Of a stretch of 64,000 bases of DNA, positions 23,233-35,488 are shown one piece after another. Numbering within the stretch: the stretch's first letter is position 1; the number at the start of each line of letters is the position of its first letter. The notes beneath the pieces are model-generated. The model saw only the letters and a list, made by a program, of their open reading frames with translations, did no database searches and was not told the origin of the DNA. Position numbers and translations under genes: made by a program. Source of the stretch: Desmodus rotundus (lineage: Eukaryota; Chordata; Mammalia; Chiroptera; Phyllostomidae). The DNA lies in contig NC_071389.1 in the NCBI RefSeq assembly GCF_022682495.2, positions 12,949,199 through 13,013,198 on the forward strand, read 5' to 3'.

Positions 23233-25603
23233 AGAACATTTTCTATTGGTACTGTTTCTCTAGAGAACCCTGCCGACTACACTGTACTAAATTCTTTATA
23301 GACATTCACTCATTGCAACCTTACGAGGTAGTGGCAATAGCATCCCCATCTTTTTGGATGAGAAACGGAAGGGCAGACATGGAGTAACTACAGGAATGTG
23401 GCCAAGATACAAACCCAGCAATCTGGCTCAGGCCTGCCCGCTAACCACTGCACCTACTGCACTAAGTATTTACTGAGTGGAGACACTCCGCTCAGGCTTT
23501 TCGGCATATAACAGGTACTCCCCCAAAGCTCTCCAGCTTCTTGCGTTACCCCTTCCTTCAATAAGCAGATAAAATAACTCAAATCTCCATTCCATGTGCC
23601 ATGGGAAATTCAGAGCCTTCCCCGCTTTTTCTGAGAAGCCCAGGGGGCTGTCATAGCTTCTCATTACCCCTCACTCTGGATTCCTGCTGCTGGCCCAAGT
23701 TGCAGTCTCCTCATATTGTCCCACCTTCCGTGGGATCCTCCGAAGTGGCATCCCCAGCCCACCCCTGCCACTGTGACCACTCCTTCCTCATCCACGTCCC
23801 AAATCACCACAGACACGGAGCTCTTATGTGGGACAGACTTTTCTGAAGGCGCAGGGCCACAGAGGGGTGACAGCATAGCATAGGACAGAAAACAGCCCAA
23901 CATGGACTAAATGGCCATCATTCAGTTCTTTGTGTCTTTTGTCCTCCTCTGTCCCCAGGCCCAGGCCTGCTACCATGAAGCTCACAGGAGACCGTTCTCC
24001 ATCTTACCTGGCCCCCTCCCCCCATCCACCCCTGTTCTGGGGCATCCACCCCCACAGGTCTCCTACCCTCAGGCTGCTGATGCCCAAGTCGACATTTCCG
24101 GTTCTTCTTTGTACACGTTTCCGGTTCTTTGCACCCTCAAAGTTGCTCCCTTGAGTCTCACCTGGAGGAGAGACAGTGGAGGGAGGTCATCTTCCACGTG
24201 AAGGTGTTTTCCTCCTGCCACCTGCACGAAGCTGTGGCAGCAGCTGCCGACAGTTTTGTCCTGCCTGTAAATGTGTTTTAAACGACTGCATCTGTTCAAC
24301 GATGTAGCGAGGTAAATGCCTTAGTCTTCCCGGAGAGCAATTTAACCAGGAGCTTCTCCTTTGTACTGGTTCTACTAGCTGTAGGACCTTGGGCAAGTTG
24401 CTGCCCTTATCTGGGCCTCAAATTCTTCATCCGCAAATGGGGTAATAAGAATTCCTGCCCCACAAGGTTGTCCCTCAGCTCCCTGTGAATCCTGGCTGTC
24501 CATTATTTGACTGGATTCTAGGCCCAGTTGTGTGTTAACTTGCTGAATGACTGGGGCCTCAGTTTACTCAATTGAAAAAGGAGAAGGTGGGACTTCATGG
24601 TCCCTAAAGTCCATTCCAGATCTGTAGTTCTCATTAATGACACCCATGTGTCTTTACATTGTGTGCCCAGGACCCTATATATTTCTCACCCTATATATTT
24701 CTTCATCTGGCTGTTCATTGGAAGCCTTTATAATAAAATGGTAAGCATGAGTAAAGTGTTTTTCTGAGTTCTGCAAGCCAATCTAGCAAATTATAATACC
24801 TGAGGTGGGAGTCACAGGAAACCCAATTTATAGGTGGTAGGTCAGAAATGTGGGGGGAGTGGCCTCTGGGACATGTGACTTGCTTCTGAAGTAGGGACAG
24901 TCTTATGACATAGAGAGCCCTTTACCCTGTGGGATCTGGTGCTAACACCAGGTAGGTTATGCCAGAAATGAATTAATGTGCCGGATACCCAGTGGGTGTC
25001 AGAGAGTTGGAGAATCGGTTGGTGTCAGACAGAAAACACCTCCCAGCCTCTTTTGAAAGACGCTCTCTCGCACACAGAGCCCATGAAAGAAAACGTACCA
25101 GGAAGCAAGGGGATAACCTGGCTCAGGCTGGGGAGGCAGCAGCAGCCACCCTGAAGGTGTCCCAAAGCTTGGTGGTGAGTTCCCAAGGGGCATAGTACTG
25201 TTTTTTAAAAATTTTCTGTATTCTTGAAATATTTCACAATCATCAAGTTAAAAAAAAGAAAGAAAGATAGAAAAGTGGGGGTGAGATACAGCAGAAAGAG
25301 CCCTGGTTGGGCCTGGAATTCTGAGTCCTGGTTTCCACTTACACTGCAGGACCACTTTGTGACTTAAGCAAGTCACCACCCTGCTGTGGGCCCCGTGGGC
25401 CAGTCTCTAGCAGCCCTTGCGGTGCTGATCTTTTATTACGTAGTTTTCATTTTCTTCAATCCAAACATGTATTGAATATCTACTAGGTACTTATCTATAC
25501 GTGTCTGATCTCCTGAGCAGACATGGAACTCCTGGAGGGTAGGGGCTGTCTCTCATCTCTGTCTCCCAGTGCCTGGCACAGACCCCAGTACTTGGTGGAT
25601 TCT

Positions 25604-25624
25604 AGGAAGGAAGGAAGGAAGGAA
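25604..25624. repeat. (GGAA)n array
   Basis: Five GGAA units in tandem, which is also a potential ETS-family binding array. Confidence 0.9.
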
Positions 25625-26389
25625 ATAACTGCCAGGCCATGTTCTGGAACAGCTGAAACACCTCTGCTCCTAAAGGGTTTGGGGTGTGTGTTGAGGTCCC
25701 TGGTGGGGAGCCTGCGGTCTCCTCAGGATTGGAGCTCACTCAATGTCTCTCCCTCTACCTGTGCCCCTGGATGCCTGTGCTGGGGTGGAAGTTAAGGGAG
25801 GCTGCAGGAACAAGAGGAGAGCCAGCTTGGGGACTTAGGCACCTCCATTTCCTTCTGTGGAGACGCTGCCCAATCTGGCTCCAGCCCAGACAGCTGACCC
25901 CACCAGGATAGTGCCAGGAAACAGACCGAAAGGCAGGAAAACTCCCCAGAGTTGGCCTGGACCCAAGCCCCTACCAGGTCTGGGCTGAGCCCTCCTCGCC
26001 CAGCCTAGTGGAGCTCACCTGCTCTACCCTAGCTCCTTGGCTCCTAGCTCCTTCTTTATCCCCAAGACCCTGCCAGCAATCCAGTAAACACAGAGCAGCC
26101 TGCTTGGCAAGGAAGGCAGCTGAATTCAATTCCCACCTCTGCCTCTTGGAGGCTGGGGAGGCATGGGCACTGAAACTTGCCTACCTGGGCCCCAATTTCT
26201 TCATCATATTTCCTGCTTAGAGTTGTTGTGGAAGTTGAAACAGCGAAGGTCTCATACCACACTCAAGAAACTCAAAAATAAGTTAAGCTTACAGATAGAT
26301 ATAGCTGAAGCCACCAGAGGCCCTCATCACCTTCACTCCCTCCCTTCTTGGAGGCTGCCAAGACCTTGGCCGTTACGTTCATTTTATTG

Positions 26390-26698
26390 TTACACATTGC
26401 TATACAGCCTATAGCAATGGGTCAGATTTGCGTGTTTTCAAATCCTATATACATTATGCTATACTGAATGCAATATTCTGTAATTTGCTTTTTCACTCCA
26501 TGAAATGCTTTTGAGATCTACCCATATTGATACACCTAGCTCTAGTCCAGTAATTTTTCACTCTACGTCATTATTGCATTCTACAAATGTACCACAATCC
26601 ATTCATTCTCCCTTCAATATATATTTAGGTTGTTTTCAATTATGTTCTGTTACTTCAAACAACACGGAAATAAATATTCTTGTACATCTCAAAAAATG
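26390..26698 (+). mobile_element. L1-like LINE 3' fragment
   Basis: AT-rich text with 'cactccatgaaatgctttt', 'ccattcattctcccttcaat', 'taggttgttttcaattatg' and 'aaataaatattcttgtacat'. These motifs are typical of old L1M 3' regions. Confidence 0.55.
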
Positions 26699-27074
26699 AA
26701 TTAAGCAAAGATGAATGTTTTCAGGAAGCTCACATGTATTAACTAGTGGTACCCACTATTCGTTCAGGGGACAATATTTTCTGAACCCAAATTGAAGCAA
26801 ACAGCTTGACGATGGGACAAACCATTTGAGGATGGGGCTTTCTGGAATGCGAGAGCAACAATCGTCACCTTCCGCTCAGTGCTTTCTATGGGCCAAGCCC
26901 CATCCTGAGAGTTTTCCCTACTCATAGACACCCTGCCAGGGAACTACTGGTATTCCCCCAGTTGAGGAAACCAAAGTACAGAGAGGTCAGGGATCTTGGC
27001 CAAGGTTATACAACAATGGTTGAGCTTGAATTCAAATCAAACCTGGGTCTGTCTGACTCCACTGCCCATATTTT

Positions 27075-27284
27075 TTTAAAGATTTATTTATTTATTTATT
27101 TTTAGAGAGAGGGGAAGGGAGGGAGAAAGAGAGGGAGAGAAACATCAATGTGTGGTTGCTTCTCATGCACCCCCAACTGGGGACCTGGCCCACAACTCAG
27201 GCATGTGCCCTGACTGGGAATTGAACAGGTGACCTTTTGGTTTGCAGGCCGGTACTCAGTCCACTGAGCCACACCAGTCAGGGC
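27075..27284 (-). mobile_element. VES-type SINE with perfect 17-bp target-site duplication
   Basis: Inverted copy from 'aaagatttatttatttattt' to 'ccacaccagtcagggc'. The flanks tccactgcccatatttt at 27058-27074 and 27285-27301 are identical, which marks a fairly young insertion and defines the exact element limits. Confidence 0.95.
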
Positions 27285-29469
27285 TCCACTGCCCATATTT
27301 TAACCAGACCAGAGGGGCCCCAGTAGCATCCCTGAGAGCTGTGAGAGCATAGCAAGAGGGACTAATCCCAACTGCAGGCTCAGGGAGGCCTTCTTGAAGA
27401 AGATGCCAGTTTCAACTGTCCAGGAGCATCGAGGCAGGCAGCAATGGGAGGCACCAAGGAGAAGGAGACACTTTGGGCCAAGGCGCCGAGGTCAGCAAAT
27501 TTTGCACTGCTCCCCTTCAGTCATTATCACTTCACCCCCACCCCCACCCCCAACCCATTCCCGGCCACAAGTCTTCCTACCTTCTTTGTATTTTTCTTGT
27601 TCCTCTGATTCGTCCCTAATCTGTCTGCTGTCCATCCTTTCCCCCGAGTCTTCTCCTCTAAAATGTTTTCTTTTGAGTCACCTTTCTTCTCTTTATCCCT
27701 TCAACCATTCATCCATTTACCCATCCATCCACTTATCTATGTCCATTCATTTATTCATTCATCCATGTAACATAAACTGAGCACCAACACTGTGCCAGGG
27801 CAAAGGAGCCTGGTGACTCAGTACCTATAATTGGTGGTGAGTGCATCCATTACACTTGACTAAACCTCCCCAAGGAACCCCTCAACACACCCAGAAACTA
27901 ACAAACCCTTACACAAACCAGGCACCCTGATGATGGTGGGGTGGGAGGAAGACCTGGAGATAGTTGTGGCTCTCGGGCGCCCCCTGCTGGTGACATGAGA
28001 GATTACATCCTGAGCCAAATACTCCCAGCATGTCTCTCGTTAGGGGAGAAAATCTGAACCATTTACATCTCTTTAAATGGAGTCACCTGTTTCTTACGCC
28101 TGAAAGCCTTCGGGAATAGGAACTCTACAGGGCGTATTCCCTGTAAAGGGCAACTCAGTGGCTGCGTGAGGGTGAGCCATAGTGGGTAGGGCATTGCTGA
28201 GTGTGTGTGTGCCATGGCTGTGTATGTACCTCACATGCACTGAGTGAGTGCCTGCTGTGTGCAAGCCGCCATATAGTGGCTGTGTATCTGGGACACAGAA
28301 TTGGGTCAGCCTGGCTTGTTCGTGCACATCCCATGTGATTCCCCGGTTAGTTCCTGGCTTCATCCTTCTCGAGCTCTTCCCTTGTTCTCAGCCAACTTGC
28401 CTCTCCACGGCCCCCACCCTGGTTACCTAGACAACCTCTGTAGACTCAGTTCGTCTTCCTGATGGTATTCTTGTTCCTCCTTAAACTATTTGCCACTCAG
28501 AAATCAGAGATATAGTTTGAAAACATACAGTGGGCCATGTTCCCTCCTTGAGAGCCTTTCAAAGGCCCCCTGTTGCTCTGAGGCACTTGCCCTGGAGAGG
28601 TCTCTGGCCCCGTCTGGCCCCTCACCTCCTGTGAAAGCTCCAGCCTTAGGTTTATTCCTCACCGTGGTTGGGAAACGGGTTGGGGGGACTGACTCCTGCA
28701 GGCTGGATTTCCCAGAAACCAGTGACATCCGCTTTCCAGCTGGGTTCAACCAATAGGAGACAGGGCTGGGAGATTCGAGGGTGGTGGGAAGAGAGAAACT
28801 AGGTATTTCTCTCCCTACACCTCCTCCATGGTTCTCACTTGATATGTCTGGGCTGGGCGACCCTCCCTGGCTTAGCTCCTTCCTCTGTCCCTCCACCCTG
28901 GAGGTAGGTGTAGCTAATTTCTGGGTTCCTCCACCTTCCCTCTTGTCTTCTCAGCACTTCTCTCACCTGGGTAACCAAGTTCCTCAATTTCAAGTAATTA
29001 AGATTTCTTCTTTCTGGTTTGACTATGACCAATATCACCAGCCATCTGACTCCCAGCCCGTGCAGGGCAGAGCCATGGGAACAGAACACAGAACAGAGCC
29101 TGGACCTTGGTGTCCTTTTCCCACTCTCCCCCGTTCCTGCCTCTGAACTTGAAGTCAAATCCCGAGAGCCGATAAATTTCCTCACTGTTTACCTGAGACA
29201 GGGCTTCCTGCTGCTTGCTTCTGAAAATTGTCTGTGGCATTTGGTGCCAGAGACCTGTAGCAGCCCCCAACCTCCACTGTCCCTTCCTTCCGCAGGAAGA
29301 GGGGTTTCCCTGGTGCCCAGGGCATTTCCCAGACGGCCAGGGCAGGCCCTGAGCTGATTTCTGACCAGAAGAGAGGAATCCAAATTCCAGGTTGGGTGCT
29401 TAAAGATAAAGCACATGCTTGTCCTGCGCCCTTCTCTGTCTGGAATGTGGGTGTAGTGCAGGAGCCACC

Positions 29470-29826
29470 GCGTTGCTGTGTGAGTTTCCCAGGGCCGCAC
29501 GCTGGGTTGTGGAAACAACAGAAATGTATCCTTTCACAGTTCTAGAGGCTAGAATTCCCTCCAAGGGCTGCGAGGGAGGCTCTGTTCCAGGCCACTCTCC
29601 GTGGCTTGTCCACGTCCATCTTGCCTCTATATGTCTCTCTGCATCCAAATTTCCCCTGTTGGTAAGGACACTGGACATATGGGATGAGGGCCCACCCTAA
29701 TGACCTCATCTTAATGAATTACATCTGCAATGACCCTATGTCCAAATAAGTTCACATTCTGAGGTACTGGAGGGTGGAAGTTCAACACACTATTTGGGGG
29801 AGGGGGAGCACAACTGAGCCCATGAC
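29470..29826 (-). mobile_element. MLT1-type MaLR LTR, inverted
   Basis: Reads 'aacaacagaaatgtatcc', 'cacagttctagaggctaga', 'ggctctgttccaggcc', 'catccaaatttccc', 'gggcccaccctaatgacctc' and 'caaataagttcacattctga'. This is the reverse complement of the canonical MLT1 LTR landmarks in order. Confidence 0.8.
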
Positions 29827-29937
29827 ACATGGCTTGCAGGTGAGGACACACACACCTTAGGGATGGATTTCACAGAGCAAAGCTGCAATGCCACCTTGGA
29901 CTTTGAAGGTAGAGGGGAATACATTTTATTTACTTAT

Positions 29938-30139
29938 CTTTTTTTTTTTTTTTTTAGAGAGAGAGAGAGTGGGGAAAGGAAGGAGAAAGAGTGGGAGAGA
30001 AACAGATTAGTTGCCTCTTGCATGCCCCCCACTGGGGACCTGGCCTGCAACCCAGGCAGGTGCCATGACTGGGAATCAAACCGGCGAATTTTCAGTCTGC
30101 AGACTGACACTCAGTCCACTGAGCCACACCAGCCAGGGT
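29938..30139 (-). mobile_element. VES-type SINE
   Basis: Inverted copy, from a T-rich tail complement and agagagagag to 'ccacaccagccaggg'. The flanks aggggaatacatt and aggggaataaatt form an imperfect target duplication. Confidence 0.9.
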
Positions 30140-32384
30140 GAGGGGAATAAATTGTTATCTTATTTTATGCTCTATTAGTTGGGGTATCTGCTATATTCAT
30201 CCAAATGTGTCATCTGCCAAGGTCTGGAAGGGGTACAGATATCAACCCCAAGGGGTAATTGAGGAATATTAAACAATAGGGCAGACAGGATTGGAGAAAT
30301 TAAGGGCTGGTGAAGCATCCCATGGCTAGCGACAATGCAGAACTGACACCAGCCCAGGCCTGAAGGGGCAGAGGGAGGAGGCAGTTAATGGAGCCAGGGC
30401 CTCTGGTGGAGCGAGGCAGCCATTGCAGACCGGAGGCCCTGCAGGGAGGGGCTGAGGAGTAGCTACTGGAACTGCTCTCTTCGTGTCCTCCAGTCTTCTG
30501 CTGGTGCCTTCCATTGGCTGAACAAACCCAGAGGACCAAGGGGCCCACCAAAGCTCTCCATCAGGTCAGCCGCAGGGCAGGGTGGGGCGGGGTGGAGAGC
30601 CGATGGAGAGTATCCAGCAGACTGACACTGAATCCCTGCTGCTCACTCTCCCTGCTGGCTGTGAGCTCAGGAGGCCTTGTCATCTTTGCAGAAGGATCCC
30701 TGCTGACCAGGAAAATGTCTGGATTCTAGTAGGTGTTCAACACATATTTGTTGAATGTGTATGTGCCAGGAGAGCAGTAGAATAAGGCTGGGGGTTGGGG
30801 GGGCTTCACACCTCTTTCACCACCAACCCCCAGAGCAGCTGGTGGAAGGCGGTTCTCCTACCCCACCCCTGCTCTGGCCCAGGCAGACAGGCACTAGCTG
30901 TGGGAAGCAGGCTGTCTCTGCTCCTCACCCCTCTCCAGCACCCTGGACCAACAATCCCCCACTTCAGGTCCCAGCTGAGGCAGTGGCTTCCTTGGGACAA
31001 GAGCCACCTGCATGCGGTCCCAGCCCCGGGTCTCCTCAGTGGCTTCTCGGTGCCATGGCAGGGCAGATGGGGCCCTGGCTTGACCCTGGGCCTCCGTCCC
31101 CATCTCTGAGGCCAAGCCGTCTCATCTGAGAGGGATAGGGCTGATAGCGGGGACTCCAGAAGCAACGAGGCCCTGCAGAGTCCTGGACCTAAGATCACTG
31201 TGACTGACGCACAAGGAACAGTGCCACCTTCAAGGCTCTGAGAGGTCCTGCAGGAAAGGATCTGAACTTTGTTTCATATGCATTTCCTAATCCCGTTCGA
31301 CCTTTGATTCTTTACTGTGTGCCCACTGAGTTCTGTTCTGAGACCTGAGGCCACCGCTGCGAACAAAGCAGATGAAGCCCCCCGCCTCATGGGGCTCCGT
31401 TCCTGTGGGTCCATTTGTCACAGAACATCTGTTAGTACTCTTTAGAATGCTACTCTTTGGAACCACCATCCCGACACGGCCCAGCTTCTCACACAGAGTC
31501 CCAGCCTCCACATGTGCCATTTGTGAATGTCAGGGTCAACTCCACTATCTGAGCAGGAAGGTCAGGCATTTGAAGAATCCTTTAGCTTCGTTCATTTAGT
31601 TGTGGCCTCTTTCAATGTCGTGAATATTATTGAGTACCTACTGTATGCCAGGCCCCTCCTAGGTACTGGGAATTCAAAGGTGAACAAGGGAATGTTTTGT
31701 CCTCGTGGAACTTCCCACCAGGCAGGCACTAGAAATAATGGAACTCCTCAAGAAAAAGACACCCAGCTGCTCCACCCTCCCTCCCCTCCCGAGACCTATC
31801 TCCAAATTCCCCGTAGTCTCCCAACATCGGGAGCACGGTGACCTACTCAGGACATGGCTCGCTGTGCTTCAGGGTGAGGCCCACCGCAGAGCTGGCCCCT
31901 CAGCTTCCCTGGCCAGCTCCCTCTTCCCAGGGGTTGGGAAGAGGTTCCACTTCAGGGAACTTGCTCCATCTGCTGCAAGTCCAGAAACCCCCCACAGGGT
32001 AAATCAGCAGTGCAGCTGATAGTGTGTCCACAAGGCCTGAAGGTGAGATAACCTGACGGATTGTGAGGGCAGAGGGCCAGGTGGCCACATGTCTTTCTTC
32101 AGAGCCCACAGAGTGGCCAGGACCTGCTCAAGGCCACCTGGATAAAGGCTGGGACAGCTTGTTGTGTGAACTTGGGGGCAGTTGTGGGGTACTCTCTCCC
32201 AGGCCAGGCAGTGACAAACCAGAGGGCCTTAACCCAGACCTTGCAGTTCTCTGGGTCTCAATTTTCCTATCTGTCAGACAGAAGCAATGGATGAGATCAT
32301 TAGGTCATTTTAGGCTCAGTTTCACCATTCTTCAGTGGAATCTGGGAGTTTCTGACCCGGCCCTCCCCCTCCTCACCCCTCCGT

Positions 32385-32404
32385 CCCCCCCCCCCCCCCC
32401 CCCC
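32385..32404. repeat. poly(C) run
   Basis: Twenty consecutive C residues on the plus strand, preceded by more C-rich sequence. The length is likely variable or imprecise. Confidence 0.95.
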
Positions 32405-33489
32405 AGCTCAGGGTCTGAGAAATGATTCTGAGCTTTAAAGCTGAGCAAACAAACATGCCCAGGCCCATAGGGAACAGGTGGTAAGGGAGGGCACAGCTAT
32501 TTTTATCGCAGTTTGAAGAATTTTCACAGCTGCTTCTGTTGTGTCCACACCCTTTCTGTGGGCCCAGGCTATTGGGGTGGCAAATGGCACCGAGGATGTG
32601 ATGGGAAGGGGTACACGTCGGGTAGAAAATCTGCCCAGCTGATGCCCGACACTCCGCCATTAGGGACCTGTCGAAAGCAGCTAAGCATTGCCTTCTTCCC
32701 ATGCTTCTGGAACATGGAAGCCCAGAGGAGGGCTCTGCCCTGAGTCAGTAACCCTAGCAGGAAGGAGGCTGGCCACTCTCAGAGCACTGGGTTTAGAGGG
32801 GTGACAAGGATTGCTCAGGAAATCTGTGGAGCCAGTTTGCCTTATTCAGCAAACATTTATCATGCACCTATAACATGGTGGCCCTGGGCTGGGGGGCTGT
32901 TTCCAACAGCCGACAAGGATGTGCTGTCTTTTCTATGGATTAGTGTGAACTGCGTTCGCTGGCTTTGTGCCGGGCACTGTGCTTCACACTTCACACAGGT
33001 GATCTCAGGTACTGGTCTGTCTTTACAATACACCCCGATCCCAGCCTGATCTCTCCATTTCTACCTGTACTGCCCAAGGCCAGGCCTCAGCCCCCCTCAC
33101 ATTTTGCCTCAGCCCCCAAATACCTCCCTCTGGTCCCCCTTTCTCTCTCACCCACAATCCTTCACTGGGCACCCAGGAAGAGATTTTTTTTAAGTATAAA
33201 TGAGATCCCAGGCCCTTCCCCCACTTAAACACCACCCCCCCCCCCATTGGTTCTTCTTATTCTTAGAATAAAAATCCAACTCCTTATTACCTGACCTGCG
33301 AAGAAACCCTATAGGGTCTGCCCGTCACCCGCCTCTCTCTTTTTCTTATTCTCTCTTTCAGGTAACTGAATTAGATAAATCGTAATCCTCAGTACGTGAC
33401 ATACTTTCATCATTATTTCAAGTATCATTAGTTCACTCATGGGCCACTTTTATGTAGTTAGACATACAGTTGTTTTAAATAATGTAGTT

Positions 33490-33835
33490 GGCACCTTCGA
33501 GACCACATCTAACAGAATGACATGGATGAATCTCAAAAGCATTATGCAAAGTAAAATACACCCAGAAACAAAAGACACATACTGCAGCTTCCATTTGTAG
33601 TAAAGACTCTAGAAAAAGCAAGACCGTAGCGACAGAAAGACCACTGTTTGCCGGGGTCAGGTGCAGGGCTGAGCCTGCCTGCAGCTAGGCGAGAGGGAAA
33701 CTTGGGGTAAGGAAAATGTCCCACGTCGTGATTGTGGCGATGGCTTCAGAACTACATATGTTTGTCAAAATGCACTCATTTTACATTAAAACCGGCAGAT
33801 TTTGCTATGTAAATTAGCTTCAATAAACGCAAAAC
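33490..33835 (+). mobile_element. L1 LINE 3' UTR fragment
   Basis: Motifs in order: 'gacatggatgaatctcaaaa', 'gcaaagtaaaatacacccag', 'catactgcagcttccattt', 'aaactacat'-like text and 'gtaaattagcttcaataaac'. This is the familiar 3' end of old L1 elements. Confidence 0.7.
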
Positions 33836-33930
33836 GAAGCTAGCAACACCAAACCTGTCATCCTCACCCCCGCCATAGACTTGAGCCAACTGTCATCCGG
33901 GGTCCTATGTCCATCACGCCTTTGCTTGCT

Positions 33931-34121
33931 TTTTTTTCTTTTTTAGGAGTTTATTTATTTGTTTTTAGAGAGAGGGGAAGGGAAGGAGAGAGAGGGAGAG
34001 AAACATCAATGTGTGGTTGCCTCTCGAGTGCCCCGTGCTGGGGACCTGGCCCGCAACCCGGTCATGTGACCTGACTGTGACCCTTTGGTTCGCAGGCCCG
34101 TGCTCAATCCACTGCGCTACA
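33931..34121 (-). mobile_element. VES-type SINE
   Basis: Inverted copy with the 'gagagaaacatcaatgtgtg' core and head 'ccactgcgctacacc'. The flanks tttgcttgctttttt and ccttgcttgctttttta form the target duplication. A short deletion removes part of the middle. Confidence 0.85.
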
Positions 34122-34554
34122 CCTTGCTTGCTTTTTTATAGTTGTATTCACCTACTTGTATTTCTTAGAAAGTATATTTTAAAATTTTAGCTGTTTTTGA
34201 CTCTATAAAAAAGGGTAGTAAAACTGCATTTAATTTTCCAGGACCTTTTTTTTCTTAACTTACATTCTTAGGAATTATCACTTTGTGGCATGTCACTGCG
34301 TTTTCAATCTTTCCGACTGCTGATTAATACTCCATCCTCTGAATAAACGACACACACCCATCCTTTCTCCTTGATGAACACTTGGATTGTGATTGAGGGC
34401 TGAGGACAGGGCTGCGTGGGACACACATGTGCACGCCTCCTGTGGCACAGGTGCGAGATTTTCTCAAGGGTCTCTACTAGGCATGGAACTGCTGGGTCAC
34501 AAATGAATTTGGCTTCAGGTGTCACCTCTTCTTTAACCTCATCCCTGCCCCACT

Positions 34555-34970
34555 CTCCACCTTGATTATGCTCCAGCCACTCTGACCCCCACTCTCCCCT
34601 TGAACAAGTCAAGTCCATGACAGCCCCCAGACCTTCGCACTTGCTGTCCTCTCCACTGGGTGTATTTTACTTTGCATAATGCTTCCATGGCTGGCTTTTG
34701 CCTGTCCTCTAGGACTCATTCAAATACAATCTCCTCAGCCCAAGTGTCATTCTCCCTAGCCCCCCATCTAAGTGAGTTACTTCTATTCCCACCCCAGTCA
34801 CTCAGGTGTCATTCTCTTTAGAGCACCTACCACCACAATCAGAAGTAGCCTTTTTTTTTTTTTTGATTTGTCATTGTTTCCCCTACTAGACTCAAGCTCC
34901 AAGAGAGCTGGGACCATGTCTTGTTCACAGCTACACACCTAGTATAGCCTGCTGTCAAGAAAATGTGGAA
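34555..34970 (-). repeat. L2 LINE 3' fragment
   Basis: An inverted L2 tail: 'ccttcgcacttgctgtcctc', 'ggactcattcaaatacaat', 'ctagactcaagctccaagag' and 'gggaccatgtcttgttcac' follow the usual L2 order. Confidence 0.65.
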
Positions 34971-35346
34971 AAAAATTATTGAAGTGGATACTAATATCAA
35001 TCCCATGTTAGAGACGAGAAACGTGAGGCTCAGAGAGGTTAAGCCATATGCCCAAGGTTGCAGAGCTTGGAGGTGGCAGGATTTGAATCCAGGTATGGCT
35101 AGTTCCAAAGCCCATGTTCTTTCCTAGAAGAGGCTGGCTTGTTCTGATGTGAACTTTCCTTCCCCCTCCCCTGTTATCAGCAGGCCATTCAATGCCACCT
35201 GCGTAGCCACATGAGGGAACTCTGCGGCTATACAGGTGACATTGTGTAGAATTCCAAGTCCTGCTGTTGGCTGTCATCCACCCCCCACCCCTTATCTGCA
35301 CTATGTGAGGTCATGGCCTTGGACCATGGGAGATCTGGCCTTACAC

Positions 35347-35428
35347 CACCTGTTCTGGAAAAGGAGCCCAGTCCAACCCCCCACCCACCTACTTCCCTAT
35401 ATTAGAGTCCCAGCTCTGGGTCTCTGTC
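35347..35428 (+). promoter_or_regulatory. CELA3B: CELA3 promoter: TATA box and possible PTF1-type site
   Basis: A TATA-like TATATTA at 35398-35404 lies 45 bases before the ATG, so transcription should start near 35428. Fifty bases upstream of the TATA box is an E-box CACCTG (35347-35352) followed after four bases by GGAAAAGG (35357-35364), the complement of a TC-box. Pancreatic acinar genes are known to be driven by PTF1 through an E-box plus TC-box. Here the TC-box is inverted relative to the classic arrangement, so binding is only a suggestion. Confidence 0.6.
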
Positions 35429-35448
35429 ATATCGCCTCACAAGTCACG

Positions 35449-35488
35449 ATGTTCCGGCTGCTGAGTTCCCTCCTGTTGGTGGCTCTCG
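35449..35488 (+). CDS. CELA3B: CELA3 exon 1 (coding part)
   Basis: Start codon and signal-peptide core, ending ctctcg before the donor gtaaga; phase 1. The 5' UTR is only about 20 bases if transcription starts near 35428. Confidence 0.93.

Larger units (their letters stand above)
21093..23282 (+). repeat. old interspersed repeat with nested insertions (copy 1)
   Basis: Starts 'atgtgtcaacttgactggg', runs to about 21262, and resumes at 21469 ('agcctgaatggaacac') to about 21745 ('cacaatcacatgagcc'). It closes with its terminal motif 'ctgtttctctagagaaccct' at 23247-23266. The interior is split by about 200 bp of unassigned DNA (21263-21468), a (TG)n array, an LTR-like block (about 21873-22760) and a MaLR-like element (22878-23232). 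The same element lies in the same orientation at 59455-60570. I recognise it as a common mammalian repeat but cannot name the subfamily. Confidence 0.65.
23285..29465. other. intergenic, repeat-bearing, no gene recognised
   Basis: Holds MIR-like pieces (24366-24490, 25285-25400), a (GGAA)n array at 25604, an L1-like 3' piece (26390-26698), one clean VES SINE (27075-27284) and a CCAT/ATTC-rich tract (27700-27770). Small open frames such as those near 23911-24201 and 27394-27780 have no splice context or recognisable similarity. The rest shows nothing definite. Confidence 0.5.
30140..35390. other. intergenic region upstream of CELA3
   Basis: Contains L2-like tails (31265-31400, 31612-31720 and an inverted one at 34555-34970), a 20-base C run at 32385, L1-like 3' pieces (33490-33835, 34200-34525) and a VES SINE (33931-34121). 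No further CELA copy and no coding exon with recognisable similarity was found. The last about 100 bases hold the CELA3 promoter. Confidence 0.5.
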
